Shown here one piece after another: positions 7,407 to 19,034 of a DNA stretch of 64,000 nucleotides. The stretch is from Paracoccaceae bacterium (GTDB taxonomy: Bacteria > Pseudomonadota > Alphaproteobacteria > Rhodobacterales > Rhodobacteraceae). The stretch's first letter is position 1. Each line of letters starts with the position of its first letter. Where the stretch lies: assembly GCA_028285485.1 (NCBI GenBank), contig JANQPC010000024.1:18660-82659 (forward strand). Direction: 5' to 3'. The position numbers and the translations under genes were made by a program. The notes beneath the pieces are model-generated. The model had not been told where the DNA came from. It ran no database searches and saw nothing but the letters and a program-made list of their open reading frames with translations.

Positions 7407-8657
7407 TCAGGCCCGCACGGTCCCGTCGCCGATCACGCGGTATTTCACGCTGGTCAGTTCCGTCGCGCCGACCGGCCCCCTTGCATGCATCTTGCCGGTG
7501 GCGATGCCGATCTCCGCGCCCATGCCGAACTCGCCGCCATCGGCGAACTGGGTCGACGCATTGTGCATCAGAATCGCGCTGTCGAGTTCGTCCATGAACC
7601 GGGCGGCCGCATGGGCGTCCTCGGTCAGGATACACTCGGTATGGCTGGACCCGTAGCGCCGGATATGGTCCATCGCTTCGTCAATATCTTCAACAACTTT
7701 CGCCGCGATCTTCATGTCGAGGTATTCCATCCCCCAATCCGCTTGCGTTGCGGGGACGGAGCCGTTCAAACCTTCCGCATGGACCTCGACCCCGGCGGCG
7801 ATCAGGGCCTCGACCACCTCCTGCCCGAGACTGAGCGCGTCGCGATGCACCAGCAGACATTCGGCAGCGCCGCAGATACCGGTGCGGCGGGTCTTGGCGT
7901 TGAGCACCACGTCGAGAGATTTCTGCCGGTCGGCGGCGGCGTCGAGATAGACATGCACGATCCCTTCGAGATGGGCGAAGACCGGCACCCGGGCCTCGCG
8001 CTGCACGAGGCCGACGAGCCCCTTGCCGCCGCGCGGCACGATCACGTCGATGGTCTCGGTCATGGTCAGCATCTCGCTCACCGCCGCGCGATCGCGGGTC
8101 GGGACGAGCTGGATCGCGGCTTCGGGCAGGCCCGCCACGCGCAACCCCGCCACCAGGCAGTCATGGATCGCGCGGGAGGAATGGAAGCTCTCCGACCCGC
8201 CACGCAGGATCACCGCATTGCCGGATTTGAGGCAGAGCGCCCCGGCATCGGCGGTCACGTTCGGGCGGCTTTCATAGATCACGCCGACGACGCCGAGGGG
8301 CGTGCGCACCCGCTCGATATGGAGGCCCGAGGGCATGTCCCAGGCGGCCACGACCTCACCCACCGGGTCGGTCTGGGCGGCGACGGCGCGGAGGCCGTCG
8401 GCCATGCCCGCGATCCGCTCAGGATTGAGCAGCAGGCGGTCCATCATGGCCCCGCTCAGCCCCTTCTCACGACCGTAGTCGAGATCGAGGGCGTTGGCGG
8501 CGAGGAGATCGGCCTCGGCGGCGTCGATGGCGTCTGCGGCGGCATTCAGCGCCGCGGCCCGGCTCTCGGCGGAGGAATAGGCGAGGACCTGCGCCGCCTC
8601 GCGGGCGCGGGCACCGATCCCGGCCATCAGCTCGGGGATATTGTCGAGGTCCTTCAT
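7407..8657 (-). CDS. proA: Gamma-glutamyl phosphate reductase
   Basis: A 416-residue cytosolic enzyme of the aldehyde dehydrogenase superfamily. It reduces gamma-glutamyl phosphate to glutamate semialdehyde with NADPH, the second step of proline synthesis. The [20 protein letters not shown] segment, [13 protein letters not shown] and the catalytic cysteine region [15 protein letters not shown] are all typical. Length is normal for ProA. It follows proB by 9 bases on the same strand, so the two first steps of the pathway are encoded together. Its 3' end faces the palindrome array at 7309-7400. Confidence 0.97.
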   Translation of the reverse strand: MKDLDNIPELMAGIGARAREAAQVLAYSSAESRAAALNAAADAIDAAEADLLAANALDLDYGREKGLSGAMMDRLLLNPERIAGMADGLRAVAAQTDPVGEVVAAWDMPSGLHIERVRTPLGVVGVIYESRPNVTADAGALCLKSGNAVILRGGSESFHSSRAIHDCLVAGLRVAGLPEAAIQLVPTRDRAAVSEMLTMTETIDVIVPRGGKGLVGLVQREARVPVFAHLEGIVHVYLDAAADRQKSLDVVLNAKTRRTGICGAAECLLVHRDALSLGQEVVEALIAAGVEVHAEGLNGSVPATQADWGMEYLDMKIAAKVVEDIDEAMDHIRRYGSSHTECILTEDAHAAARFMDELDSAILMHNASTQFADGGEFGMGAEIGIATGKMHARGPVGATELTSVKYRVIGDGTVRA

Positions 8658-8666
8658 GCGCTTTCC

Positions 8667-11823
<3,157 letters not shown>

Positions 11824-11829
11824 GACCGG

Positions 11830-12369
11830 TCAGTCGAGCTTCAGGGCATAGGTCCAGGTTGGCACAACGGCGGCGCGGGCCACCGAGAACGCTTCGGCAT
11901 CGCCGAGATAGGCAAAGCCGGAATTGGTCAGGACCCGGGCCGAGCCCGGATTGTCCTGGAAGACCTCGGCAAAGAGCTGCGCGGCGCCCTGCGGATTGGC
12001 GTCGATCACCGCGCCCACCGCCTCGGTCGCGAGACCGGCATTCCAGAAGGCCGGGGCGACCCAGTAGCTGATCTCCGACTGGCGCCGGTCCATGGCGGTC
12101 AGGCGCATGATCCCCATGACTTCGGCATGGCCCGAGGCCGAGCCGTCCATGGCCCAGATATCCTCGCAGCGCCCCTCGCTCACCGATTTCTCGATCAGCG
12201 CGGCGGTGGCGCCGGGGGGCAGCGGATGCGGGATGTCCTTGGTCATCTGCGCGACCCGGGGATCGGCGGCATAGAGGTCCAGAAGGCCGGTATCGCTCAT
12301 TCTCAGGGGCCGCAGGACGAAGCGCGCGGCGGTCAGGACGGGCGGGGCCGTGGTGGTGTCGAACATCAT
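11830..12369 (-). CDS. GNAT family N-acetyltransferase
   Basis: A 179-residue single-domain GNAT protein of the RimJ/RimL group. The N-terminal strand TAARFVLRPLRMSD, the central REMDAS-like strand region with YWVAPAFWNAGLATEAVGA, and the terminal NPGSARVLTNSGFAYLG element define the acetyl-CoA-binding fold. It begins with two adjacent ATG codons. It is 6 bases upstream of the tandem GNAT gene and downstream of rpmA, so three GNAT domains are encoded in a row within the ribosomal protein/obgE neighbourhood. The acceptor is unknown. Confidence 0.85.
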   Translation of the reverse strand: MMFDTTTAPPVLTAARFVLRPLRMSDTGLLDLYAADPRVAQMTKDIPHPLPPGATAALIEKSVSEGRCEDIWAMDGSASGHAEVMGIMRLTAMDRRQSEISYWVAPAFWNAGLATEAVGAVIDANPQGAAQLFAEVFQDNPGSARVLTNSGFAYLGDAEAFSVARAAVVPTWTYALKLD

Positions 12370-12487
12370 GGTCTCCTCCGGGGACCGGGGCGGTCTGGTC
12401 GCGCGGGCTCCTCTTCCCGTAGCGTCCTGACCTTTCCAGTCTCTTTCAGGTGGGGTCGCCTTCTGCCGGTGTCATCCCCCCGTAACG

Positions 12488-12519
12488 AGAAAGGGACCGG
12501 CCTTTGCCGATCCCCTTTT
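12488..12519 (-). terminator. Candidate terminator after rplU-rpmA
   Basis: Downstream of rpmA, a stem pairs AAGGGACCGGC with GCCGATCCCCTT (one mispair, CTTT loop). In the minus-strand sense it is followed by TTTCTCG. It may limit read-through into the GNAT genes. The U-tract is short. Confidence 0.45.
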
Positions 12520-12546
12520 AAGTTTCTGCCGTTATGTGAGGATCGG

Positions 12547-12816
12547 CTATTCTGCGGCCTCCGCCGCCGGGCGTACGGAGATGAAGGTGCGGCCCTTGAA
12601 GCCCGTGCGGAACTCCACATGGCCCTCGACCGTGGCGAAGATCGTGTGATCCTTGCCCTGGCCCGTGCCCTCGCCCGGCCAATACTTGTTGCCGCGCTGG
12701 CGCGCGATGATGTTGCCGGGGATCACGATCTCGCCGCCGAACTTCTTGACGCCGAGGCGCCGGCCGGCGCTGTCGCGGCCGTTGCGGGACGAGCCGCCTG
12801 CTTTCTTATGTGCCAT
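12547..12816 (-). CDS. rpmA: 50S ribosomal protein L27
   Basis: An 89-residue ribosomal protein near the peptidyl-transferase centre of the large subunit. The N-terminus [20 protein letters not shown] is diagnostic and the body ([19 protein letters not shown], then [16 protein letters not shown]) is complete. It follows rplU by 5 bases in the usual rplU-rpmA order. A probable terminator stem lies just downstream. Confidence 0.98.
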   Translation of the reverse strand: MAHKKAGGSSRNGRDSAGRRLGVKKFGGEIVIPGNIIARQRGNKYWPGEGTGQGKDHTIFATVEGHVEFRTGFKGRTFISVRPAAEAAE

Positions 12817-12821
12817 CTCGC

Positions 12822-13538
12822 TTACTCCTCGCCTTCGGCCGTGATGGCCTTGGCCTGATCGATCCAGCCTTCGCGCTCGATCCGGCCCTTGAAGTTCAGC
12901 TTCTCATCGAAATCCGCCACGTCGGCTTCGGTCCAGGCGGCGATCTGGGCGAAGCTGGTGACGCCGGCCTCATTGAGTTTCTTCTCAAGCGCCGGGCCGA
13001 CGCCCGAGAGCTTCTTGAGGTCGTCGCCGCCGGTCGCTGCCTTCTTCGCCTTGGCGGGCTTGGCCGCCTTCTCCGCTTTCTCTGCCTTCGCCGGGGCCTC
13101 AGCCTTGGCTTTGGCCGGCGTGTCGTCCTTCGCCTTCTTGGCAGGCTTCGCGGGCGTCTTCGGTGCCTCGGCGGCCTCCGACGCGGTGAACCCCGCGCCG
13201 CCCAGGGCGGCCTTCACGCCGGACTTGTCGGCGCCCTTCTCCAGAATCTCGGTGATCCGGACGAGGGTGAGCTGCTGGCGGTGGCCCTTGGTGCGCTTCG
13301 AGCTGTGCTTGCGGCGGCGGCGCTTGAAGTTGATGACCTTCTCGCCCTTGATCTGGTCGATCACCTCGGCCTGCACGCCGGCGCCGGCCACCATCGGGGT
13401 GCCGAGCGTGGTGCCCACCATCAGAATGTCGTTGAACTGGACGGTCTCACCCGCCTCCGCGGCCAGCTTTTCGACGCGCAGCACGTCGCCGCTCGTCACC
13501 TTGTACTGCTTGCCGCCGGTCTTCAGAACCGCAAACAT
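12822..13538 (-). CDS. rplU: 50S ribosomal protein L21 with C-terminal helix-hairpin-helix extension
   Basis: A 238-residue protein, more than twice the usual L21 length of about 103. Residues 1-103 are canonical L21 ([14 protein letters not shown], then the [20 protein letters not shown] signature). Residues about 104-170 form an Ala/Lys-rich linker. Residues 171-238 form a helix-hairpin-helix-like module ([20 protein letters not shown], then [10 protein letters not shown]) like those in DNA- or RNA-binding proteins. The start has AAGGAAG nearby. Extended L21 proteins occur in other Rhodobacteraceae; the role of the added domain is unknown. Confidence 0.96.
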   Translation of the reverse strand: MFAVLKTGGKQYKVTSGDVLRVEKLAAEAGETVQFNDILMVGTTLGTPMVAGAGVQAEVIDQIKGEKVINFKRRRRKHSSKRTKGHRQQLTLVRITEILEKGADKSGVKAALGGAGFTASEAAEAPKTPAKPAKKAKDDTPAKAKAEAPAKAEKAEKAAKPAKAKKAATGGDDLKKLSGVGPALEKKLNEAGVTSFAQIAAWTEADVADFDEKLNFKGRIEREGWIDQAKAITAEGEE

Positions 13539-13671
13539 CTCTCGCTTCCTTCATATCCCGCGTCACCGGGTCCCCCTATGGGGCGTTTCGGCCTTCCCGG
13601 CCACCCTTGGACGGCGCGCCTCAATGGGCGTGTCTAATGTGATCCGGAAGCCGGTGCCGCCGGAGAGCGCG

Positions 13672-13700
13672 CTTATCGGCAGATCGCGGGGGCAAGTCAA
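13672..13700 (-). promoter_or_regulatory. Probable rplU-rpmA promoter
   Basis: Read on the minus strand, TTGACT (13695-13700) is followed by a 17-base spacer and GATAAG (13672-13677), a good housekeeping sigma match for this group. It lies about 135 bases upstream of rplU. Confidence 0.55.
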
Positions 13701-13826
13701 GTCTTTCGATCTCCACGACACTCCAGTGAGGCAAGGACCCAGCGACATCGCCGCCATCACCGAACGGGCTGCCTACAACACACCTGACCACGGTTGCGCT
13801 CTACCCGCCCGAATAGCGCCGAAGGC

Positions 13827-13969
13827 GCCGGGCATCGACAGACCGTCCGGGCGGGCTGGCGATTGGGTGAGGCTGGGCGCGGAGCTCGGAGCGGGGGATG
13901 TGCTTGGCTGCCATAAAGCGCCATAGCTCAACTGTCGTATCGCCATCCCCCGGTCTGTCGATGCCCGGC
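13827..13969. repeat. Intergenic element, copy 2, with 19-base inverted arms
   Basis: Perfect 19-base inverted arms (GCCGGGCATCGACAGACCG at 13827-13845 and its complement at 13951-13969) enclose 105 bases. Inside are GGCGATTGGGTGA (13858), ATAAAGCGC (13913) and ATCGCC (13939), in the same order and nearly the same spacing as in the 2985-3155 element. It could be a structured RNA, a terminator-like hairpin or a non-autonomous repeat. Confidence 0.6.
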
Positions 13970-14036
13970 TTGGTTGGCAACGAAGACAGTCGGGTGCGGG
14001 ATATGCGTGGTTTCTCTCGATCTTCTTCGCCGAACC

Positions 14037-14864
14037 CTACAGTTCCTGACTGCCCATATAGCGCGCCGAGGCGAGGCCGAGGGCGCGGCTCACATCGTCG
14101 AACATCGCGTCGAACGACGCAAAGAGCGCCCGGTTCATCTGCCGGCCGGCCTCGGTCTTCGAGAAGTCGATATAGGCCTGAAGGTCCTCGTCACTCAGCG
14201 GCTGATAGGCCATCAGCAGGAAGGAATAGACCCATTCGGTCGTATTCTGCCGGATCTCCGGCTCCTGCGCCCAGACATCGCGGAGCACCTGCTCTTCGGT
14301 CAACTCGAACGGGAAGGCGCCGCCATCGACCAGCCCCATGAAGAACGCGTAGTTGGAGTTCATCGCGCCGGTGACATTGGTCTCGATCAGGTCGTTGGCC
14401 TCGACGAAATCCCGGACCATCAGGTAGCGCGCGGTCTCATCCGCCATGGCGAGCGCGGCGGCCTCGTTCGCGGCCTCCTCCACGCCTTCGTCGAGGAGCG
14501 CACCGCGGCCCGATGACTCCAGCGACACGATGGTCAGGCCGGGTTCGGTGGAGAAGAAGTCGAGCATCGGGGCCAGATCGAGGCCGTTGAGTTCGGTTTC
14601 GAGCTGCGCCACGACCTGGGCCTGCATCCGGTCCACATCGTAGATCGCGGCGACGGTCGCCGGCCAATCCTCGACACCCTGACCGGGGAACAGATCGGTC
14701 TGGATCTGATCGGCATAGGTCATCCCCTCCTGCTGCATGATCACGAGGATCTCCGGCAGGTTGAGCGCTTCGAAGAGGGTCTCTGCGGGGCTCTGCGGCG
14801 CGGTCTGCGCGGCGGCGAAGGGCGCGGCCAATAGGCTAAGGCTGAGAGCGGCGGCTCTGATCAT
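14037..14864 (-). CDS. DUF2059 secreted protein
   Basis: A 275-residue protein with a clear Sec signal peptide (MIRAAALSLSLLAAPFAAAQ), so probably periplasmic. The body is almost entirely helical and acidic, and the segment EDLQAYIDFSKTEAGRQMNRALFASFDAMF is the core of the DUF2059 domain. No catalytic motif is visible and no partner is suggested by neighbours. The frame is open far upstream across the tRNA-Ser gene, but that part is an artefact. The start is placed at the signal peptide. Confidence 0.8.
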   Translation of the reverse strand: MIRAAALSLSLLAAPFAAAQTAPQSPAETLFEALNLPEILVIMQQEGMTYADQIQTDLFPGQGVEDWPATVAAIYDVDRMQAQVVAQLETELNGLDLAPMLDFFSTEPGLTIVSLESSGRGALLDEGVEEAANEAAALAMADETARYLMVRDFVEANDLIETNVTGAMNSNYAFFMGLVDGGAFPFELTEEQVLRDVWAQEPEIRQNTTEWVYSFLLMAYQPLSDEDLQAYIDFSKTEAGRQMNRALFASFDAMFDDVSRALGLASARYMGSQEL

Positions 14865-14980
14865 GACTGCTCCGTTTGTTGTTGCCCTTGTTCTAGGGAT
14901 GCGGGGCGCGCATTCCAAGGGGCTCACTGGTAAAGTGATGAATCCGGCCGCTCCTTGCGTGTGCTGTTCTTGGGCGACGC

Positions 14981-15029
14981 CGAGTTTTCGTCGAAAACTC
15001 GAAACCTGCTGATTTTCGACGAAAATCAG
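14981..15029. repeat. Paired AT-rich palindromes, locus B
   Basis: Two perfect dyads, 14981-15001 (arms CGAGTTTTCG/CGAAAACTCG) and 15009-15029 (arms CTGATTTTCG/CGAAAATCAG), lie 7 bases apart, just upstream of tRNA-Ser. They share the TTCG-N-CGAA centre with loci A and C. Confidence 0.75.
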
Positions 15030-15047
15030 GCGCCTGCCGGTGAGGGG

Positions 15048-15076
15048 TTGCGCGGGGGCCGGCGCGCGCGTAGATG
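15048..15076 (+). promoter_or_regulatory. Probable tRNA-Ser promoter
   Basis: TTGCGC (15048-15053), a 17-base spacer and TAGATG (15071-15076). The tRNA begins 19 bases after the -10 element. Confidence 0.6.
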
Positions 15077-15095
15077 CAGCGGCCAGACCCTTCGC

Positions 15096-15185
15096 GGAGA
15101 GGTGCCGGAGTGGTCGAACGGGGCGGTCTCGAAAACCGTTGTGGGTGCAAGCCCACCCAGGGTTCGAATCCCTGTCTCTCCGCCA
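15096..15185 (+). tRNA. tRNA-Ser(CGA)
   Basis: A 90-base gene with an encoded CCA end. The acceptor stem GGAGAGG pairs with TCTCTCC (one G-T), discriminator G. The anticodon loop CTCGAAA gives anticodon CGA at 15130-15132, reading UCG. A long variable arm (TGTGGGTGCAAGCCCACC) and the T-arm GGGTTCGAATCCC are typical of class II serine tRNAs. Confidence 0.96.
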
Positions 15186-15249
15186 GATCCCCCGCTGCTT
15201 TGCCCGCCGCTTTGCCCGCATCGCTTTCCCGGGTTTCGGGCGGCGCCGC

Positions 15250-15690
15250 TCACGGGCCCGGCGGCTGTTCGAGTTCCAGAATGTTTCCCTCCGGGTCGCG
15301 CAGATATACGATGAGATGCGGGCGCGCCTGTGTGCCGAAATCGGTGATCTCGCCCTGAAGCGACCCGCCGCATCGAAGCACGCGTTCGACCGTGGCGGCA
15401 AGATCGGGCACCGCGAGCGCCATATGCCCGAAGCCCGGCGCATTCACCTCCGGCGCGGGCCTTTCGGCCATGGGCGCGTATTGCATGATCTCCAGAAACG
15501 GCGCCTCAGGCCCAGAGATGTTGAGCCAGATCGCATAGATCTCCACGCCCGGCAGGCCGTTGCCGCGCCAAACGGTTTCGCCCGAAAGCCGTTTTGGAGG
15601 GCGGCGCTCGGTGAAACCCAAGGCGCTTTGGTAAAAGGCAGCGAGCCGATCGGCGTTGCGCGCCGTAAGGCTGAGATGGGCGAGCTTCAT
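15250..15690 (-). CDS. VOC superfamily (glyoxalase-like) protein
   Basis: A 146-residue protein with the paired beta-alpha-beta-beta-beta modules of the vicinal-oxygen-chelate fold. The first module begins KLAHLSLTARNADRLAAFYQ and the second GFGHMALAVPDLAATVERV, ending YLRDPEGNILELEQP. Histidine at residue 4 and the glutamate in the final ILELEQ strand sit where metal ligands lie in glyoxalases and dioxygenases. The start at 15690 is chosen because the frame upstream does not resemble the family. The substrate is unknown. Confidence 0.8.
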   Translation of the reverse strand: MKLAHLSLTARNADRLAAFYQSALGFTERRPPKRLSGETVWRGNGLPGVEIYAIWLNISGPEAPFLEIMQYAPMAERPAPEVNAPGFGHMALAVPDLAATVERVLRCGGSLQGEITDFGTQARPHLIVYLRDPEGNILELEQPPGP

Positions 15691-15904
15691 CTTCCCCAGA
15701 CCTGCCCCTGGCCCTTTGCGCCGGGCCGTTTCGGTGGCTTTGGCGCACTCTTTCACGCGCCGCCGCACCGGTCAAAACCCATGACGGCGGGCTGCATTTT
15801 TTCGCCGCACGGGGCCGTGCAAACATGCCGCGCCGCGGGGAAATCATGCCGCCCGCATCGGCCATGGCCCAATTTTTGCCCCATTGGCGCGGCAGGTGGG
15901 CAGC

Positions 15905-16384
15905 ATGACGGACACACATTCCCCCCCGCCCCAGCCGCCCGAAACGCTTTGGCAGAACTGGGGTTTTTACGCCGTTCTGGCCGGTGCCCTGGGCCTTGCG
16001 GCGGTGTTCCTTCACATCTCCTTGCAGTTCAACACCCCCCAACCCTCTGCCGCGCAGCAGGTTGGCGAGATTGCGGGTGAGATGCGCCGCGCCGCCTGGC
16101 GCGGATTTCTGGGCCTTGAGCAGGAACCTGCCCCGGCCGCCGCCGCAGTGCCCTGGTGGCAGGCGCATTTTCCCCTGGTGGGGCCGATCCTCGGCATCAT
16201 CGCAGTGGTGCTTGGCCTGATCTCCGCGCTCCGGCGCGAAGATCGCCGGTTTGTGACCTATTCGCTGGGCCTTGGCACCTCGGCCATCGTGTTTCAGGCG
16301 TTCTGGTGGGTGTTGGTTCTGGTGCTTGGGGTGATCCTGCTGATTTCCGTCATCCAGAATATGGACGGGATCTTCGGCGGCTGA
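15905..16384 (+). CDS. Small membrane protein of unknown function
   Basis: A 159-residue protein I do not recognise. A proline-rich cytoplasmic start (MTDTHSPPPQPPETLWQ) precedes a first membrane segment at about residues 20-41. A hydrophilic stretch with an alanine/proline run leads to a second segment (FPLVGPILGIIAVVLGLISAL) and a third (AIVFQAFWWVLVLVLGVILL). A start seven codons upstream is possible, but the ATG at 15905 has GGTGGG before it. It may be co-transcribed with the serine hydrolase 79 bases downstream. Confidence 0.65.
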   Translation: MTDTHSPPPQPPETLWQNWGFYAVLAGALGLAAVFLHISLQFNTPQPSAAQQVGEIAGEMRRAAWRGFLGLEQEPAPAAAAVPWWQAHFPLVGPILGIIAVVLGLISALRREDRRFVTYSLGLGTSAIVFQAFWWVLVLVLGVILLISVIQNMDGIFGG

Positions 16385-16463
16385 CCGCTTTGGCACGCAC
16401 GGCGGGCGCGGTTCGCGCTTGAAGGGGCTGTCGGTCTGCGCCACCTGAAGGCATGGTGTTCCC

Positions 16464-17573
16464 ATGCCCCTGTTCCGCGCCCTTGCCGCCGCGCTTGTGA
16501 TGGCGGCTTTCGCAACCCCCGCCGCGCCCGAGGAGGACGCAGCCATATTGCGTGCTGCGTTCGAGGCTGCGCAGGCGCCCGGCTTCGCGCTTGCGCTCGG
16601 CTTTGCCCGGGCGGACGGGGCCCCGGAGGTGCTGGCAGGCGGCCCACGGCATCGCGGCAGCGCAGAAGAGATCGGGCCGGACGCCCGCTGGCATATCGGC
16701 TCTATCACTAAATCTTTTACCGCGACGCTGATCGTGCGGATGGCTGAAGACGGCGCGCTATCCCTCGATGCGCCGATCGGCACCTATCTCGGGGGCTATG
16801 CGGGCGAGATGCATCCCGATTGGCGAGGCGTCACGCTGCGCGCACTTCTGAGCCACACCGCCGGGCTGCCCCCGAACCCGCCGCGCCGCTCGCTGCGTGC
16901 CCCCGAAAGCGATGACCCATCGGAAGACAGGCGCGCGGTGCTTCGGGCCATGTGGGGGGAGCCGCCTTCGGGCACTTGGGGCGCATTCGAATACTCCAAC
17001 ACCGGTTACATGCTCGCGGGGCTCGTGGCGGAACAGGTGGCAGGCGCGCCGTGGCAGGCGCTGGTGACCGAACGCCTGCTCACCCCACTTGCGCTGAGCA
17101 GTGCGGGGTTCGGGGCGCCAAAAGGCACGGGCGATCCCTTCGGCCACACCCGCATCTTCGGGATCGCGCGGAAGGCGGACCCGAGCCGGGGGCGCGCCGA
17201 TAATCCCGCCTGGATGGGGCCTGCGGGCACCCTGCATATGAGCCTTGGCGATCTGCTCACATGGGGGCAAAGCCATCTACGTGCCTGCGCGGGTGCCGAT
17301 CTGCCCGGCCTGCCCGGCGCCGCCGGGTGCCGGGAGATGCACCGCGCCGGTGCGGGCGGCTATGGGCTGGGATGGGTGCTCGGCAAGGGGCCCGATGGCG
17401 CACAGGTGATCTGGCACAACGGATCGAATACGATGTGGCATGCCATCGTCATGCTCCTGCCCGAACACGATCTGGTGGTGGCTGCCGCCGCAAACGTGGC
17501 ACAGGGCGCGCGCGTTGAGGCCGCCGCGAGAGCGCTGGCGGATGCCCTTCTGGCCGAAGCCACGCGCCCCTAG
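16464..17573 (+). CDS. Secreted serine hydrolase, beta-lactamase/DD-peptidase class C family
   Basis: A 369-residue protein with a signal peptide (MPLFRALAAALVMAAFATPA), so periplasmic or exported. It carries the three active-site boxes of the penicillin-binding/AmpC fold: SITK at 80-83 (nucleophile serine and lysine), YSN at 177-179, and HNG at 318-320, the counterpart of KTG. HxG in place of KTG is typical of the esterase/D-aminopeptidase branch rather than true beta-lactamases. The substrate is therefore more likely a peptide, ester or amide than a beta-lactam. Confidence 0.88.
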   Translation: MPLFRALAAALVMAAFATPAAPEEDAAILRAAFEAAQAPGFALALGFARADGAPEVLAGGPRHRGSAEEIGPDARWHIGSITKSFTATLIVRMAEDGALSLDAPIGTYLGGYAGEMHPDWRGVTLRALLSHTAGLPPNPPRRSLRAPESDDPSEDRRAVLRAMWGEPPSGTWGAFEYSNTGYMLAGLVAEQVAGAPWQALVTERLLTPLALSSAGFGAPKGTGDPFGHTRIFGIARKADPSRGRADNPAWMGPAGTLHMSLGDLLTWGQSHLRACAGADLPGLPGAAGCREMHRAGAGGYGLGWVLGKGPDGAQVIWHNGSNTMWHAIVMLLPEHDLVVAAAANVAQGARVEAAARALADALLAEATRP

Positions 17574-17741
17574 CGCAAGCTCATAACTTTCATGAGAATT
17601 TTGGCGGGCCGCCGGGCTGGCCTGCCGCCCCCTGCCTGGCCTAGACAGCCGGAAGGTCGCTTGCCGGCGGTCTGGTGTCGAAATTGCGCACCGGGCGGGG
17701 CCGCGTTCGGCGTAGGAGTGGGGCGGAAGAGGATTCGGGCC

Positions 17742-18038
17742 ATGCCGCAGGTTACGGTTGTTTATTGGCGGGATATTCCCGCGCAGGTGATCGTCGGCAA
17801 AGGCCGCCGGGGCACCAAGGCGGTGTTGCCGGAGCGATTTGAACAGGCGATCGACCGTGCGGCGATGAAGGCGGGGGCGGCGGAGACCGATGCCTATCTG
17901 GCCGAATGGCGGCGCGCCGATCCCTTCGAGGCCGATGGCGCGCCGGAGGAGATCGCCACGGGCGAAGCGGCGCGGATCGAGGCGGAATATGACAGTGCCC
18001 GGCTCAAGGCGCTGATCGACAATGATGGATGGGCCTAG
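17742..18038 (+). CDS. Small 'virulence factor' family protein in the one-carbon cluster
   Basis: A 98-residue cytosolic protein starting MPQVTVVYWRDIPAQVIVG. The TVVYWRDIPAQV start and the GRRGTKAVLPERFEQAIDRAA segment match a small conserved family that databases label 'virulence factor', a name without functional meaning here. A longer frame upstream is open but lacks resemblance. It ends 48 bases before the methylenetetrahydrofolate reductase-like gene and is the first member of what looks like an operon, so a role in folate/corrinoid methyl transfer is inferred from context only. Confidence 0.75.
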   Translation: MPQVTVVYWRDIPAQVIVGKGRRGTKAVLPERFEQAIDRAAMKAGAAETDAYLAEWRRADPFEADGAPEEIATGEAARIEAEYDSARLKALIDNDGWA

Positions 18039-18086
18039 GCCCGGGGATGGACGGGCGTGAGCCCAAGGCGAATATGGGAGGCCGCG

Positions 18087-19034
18087 ATGGCGCTTTTGAA
18101 TTTCCGCCGGCCAGCAACGGCCGAGGCCGCGCGACCGGTGTCGCAGGGGGCAGCGGCCCCACTGGCGGCCTTTCCGGGCGGCTTTTCCATCGAGGTGATG
18201 CCGCGCACAGCCGCCAAGGTGGACGACTTTCGCGCCATCCTGCCCGCGGGCACCCGCGTTTACATCGCCCATATCGAAGGCACGCCGATTGAGGAGATGG
18301 TGGCGACGGCCGCGCGCCTTGCGCAAGACGGTTTCCGGGTCATGCCGCATTTCCCGGCCCGCCTGATCGAAGATCGTGCGATGCTGGGCGACTGGATCGC
18401 GCGCTATCAGGGCGAGGCGGATGTGCGCGAGGCGCTCGTTCTGGCCGGTGGGGTGACCGAGCCGCGGGGCGCCTTCGAGAGCTCCATGGCGCTTCTGGAA
18501 ACCGGGGCTTTCGATGCGGCGGGCTTTACCCGGCTTCATGTGGCCGGCCACCCCGAGGGCAACCGCGATATCGATCCCGATGGCGGCGAGGCGGCCGTGA
18601 TGGAGGCGCTTTCCTGGAAGCAGGCATTCTCGGACCGGACGGATGCCCGAATGGCGATTGCCACCCAGTTTGCCTTTGAGGCCGATCCGATCATCGCCTG
18701 GGCCGAACGGCTGCAAAACGCGGGCATCGGCCTGCCGATCCATATTGGCGTTGCGGGGCCGGCAAAACTGCAAACGCTGATCAAATTCGCGATTGCCTGC
18801 GGCGTGGGCCCGTCGCTGCGGGTGCTGCAGCGACGCGCCATGGATGTAACCAAGCTCGTCACCCCTTTCACGCCAACCGATCTCGTCGCCGCGCTGGCCG
18901 CGCGCAAGGCCGCCGACCCGGCCTTTGCGATCGACACGGTGCACCTCTTCCCGCTGGGCGGGATCGGGGCGAGCGCGGACTGGGCCGCCGAACAGGGCGG
19001 CGGAGCTCCGGCAGCCAAGGAGGCGGCCCAATGA
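18087..19034 (+). CDS. Methylenetetrahydrofolate reductase-like protein
   Basis: A 315-residue TIM-barrel protein of the MetF superfamily. Features include GFSIEVMPRTAAKVDDF at the first strand, VYIAHIEGTPIEEM, LVLAGGVTEPRGAFESSM and IATQFAFEADPIIAWAERLQ. MetF makes 5-methyl-tetrahydrofolate from methylene-tetrahydrofolate using FAD. This protein is divergent from E. coli MetF, and the usual N-terminal glutamate context is altered (SIEV), so the direction of reaction in vivo is uncertain. GGGAGG seven bases before the ATG at 18087 decides the start over a GTG ten codons earlier. It overlaps the next gene by 4 bases. Confidence 0.82.
   Translation: MALLNFRRPATAEAARPVSQGAAAPLAAFPGGFSIEVMPRTAAKVDDFRAILPAGTRVYIAHIEGTPIEEMVATAARLAQDGFRVMPHFPARLIEDRAMLGDWIARYQGEADVREALVLAGGVTEPRGAFESSMALLETGAFDAAGFTRLHVAGHPEGNRDIDPDGGEAAVMEALSWKQAFSDRTDARMAIATQFAFEADPIIAWAERLQNAGIGLPIHIGVAGPAKLQTLIKFAIACGVGPSLRVLQRRAMDVTKLVTPFTPTDLVAALAARKAADPAFAIDTVHLFPLGGIGASADWAAEQGGGAPAAKEAAQ

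Larger units (their letters stand above)
13539..14036. other. 498-bp gap between DUF2059 and rplU genes
   Basis: No credible gene lies here. It holds the probable rplU promoter (13672-13700) and the second copy of an intergenic element bounded by 19-base inverted arms (13827-13969). The remaining sequence, next to the 3' end of the DUF2059 gene, shows nothing recognisable. Confidence 0.6.

Noticed and set aside
14955..15373. Open frames on both strands across 15.0-15.4 kb (containing WSNGAVSKTVVGASP and GETGIRTLGGLAPTTVFE)
   Set aside because: Both are translations of the tRNA-Ser gene and its flanks, not proteins.
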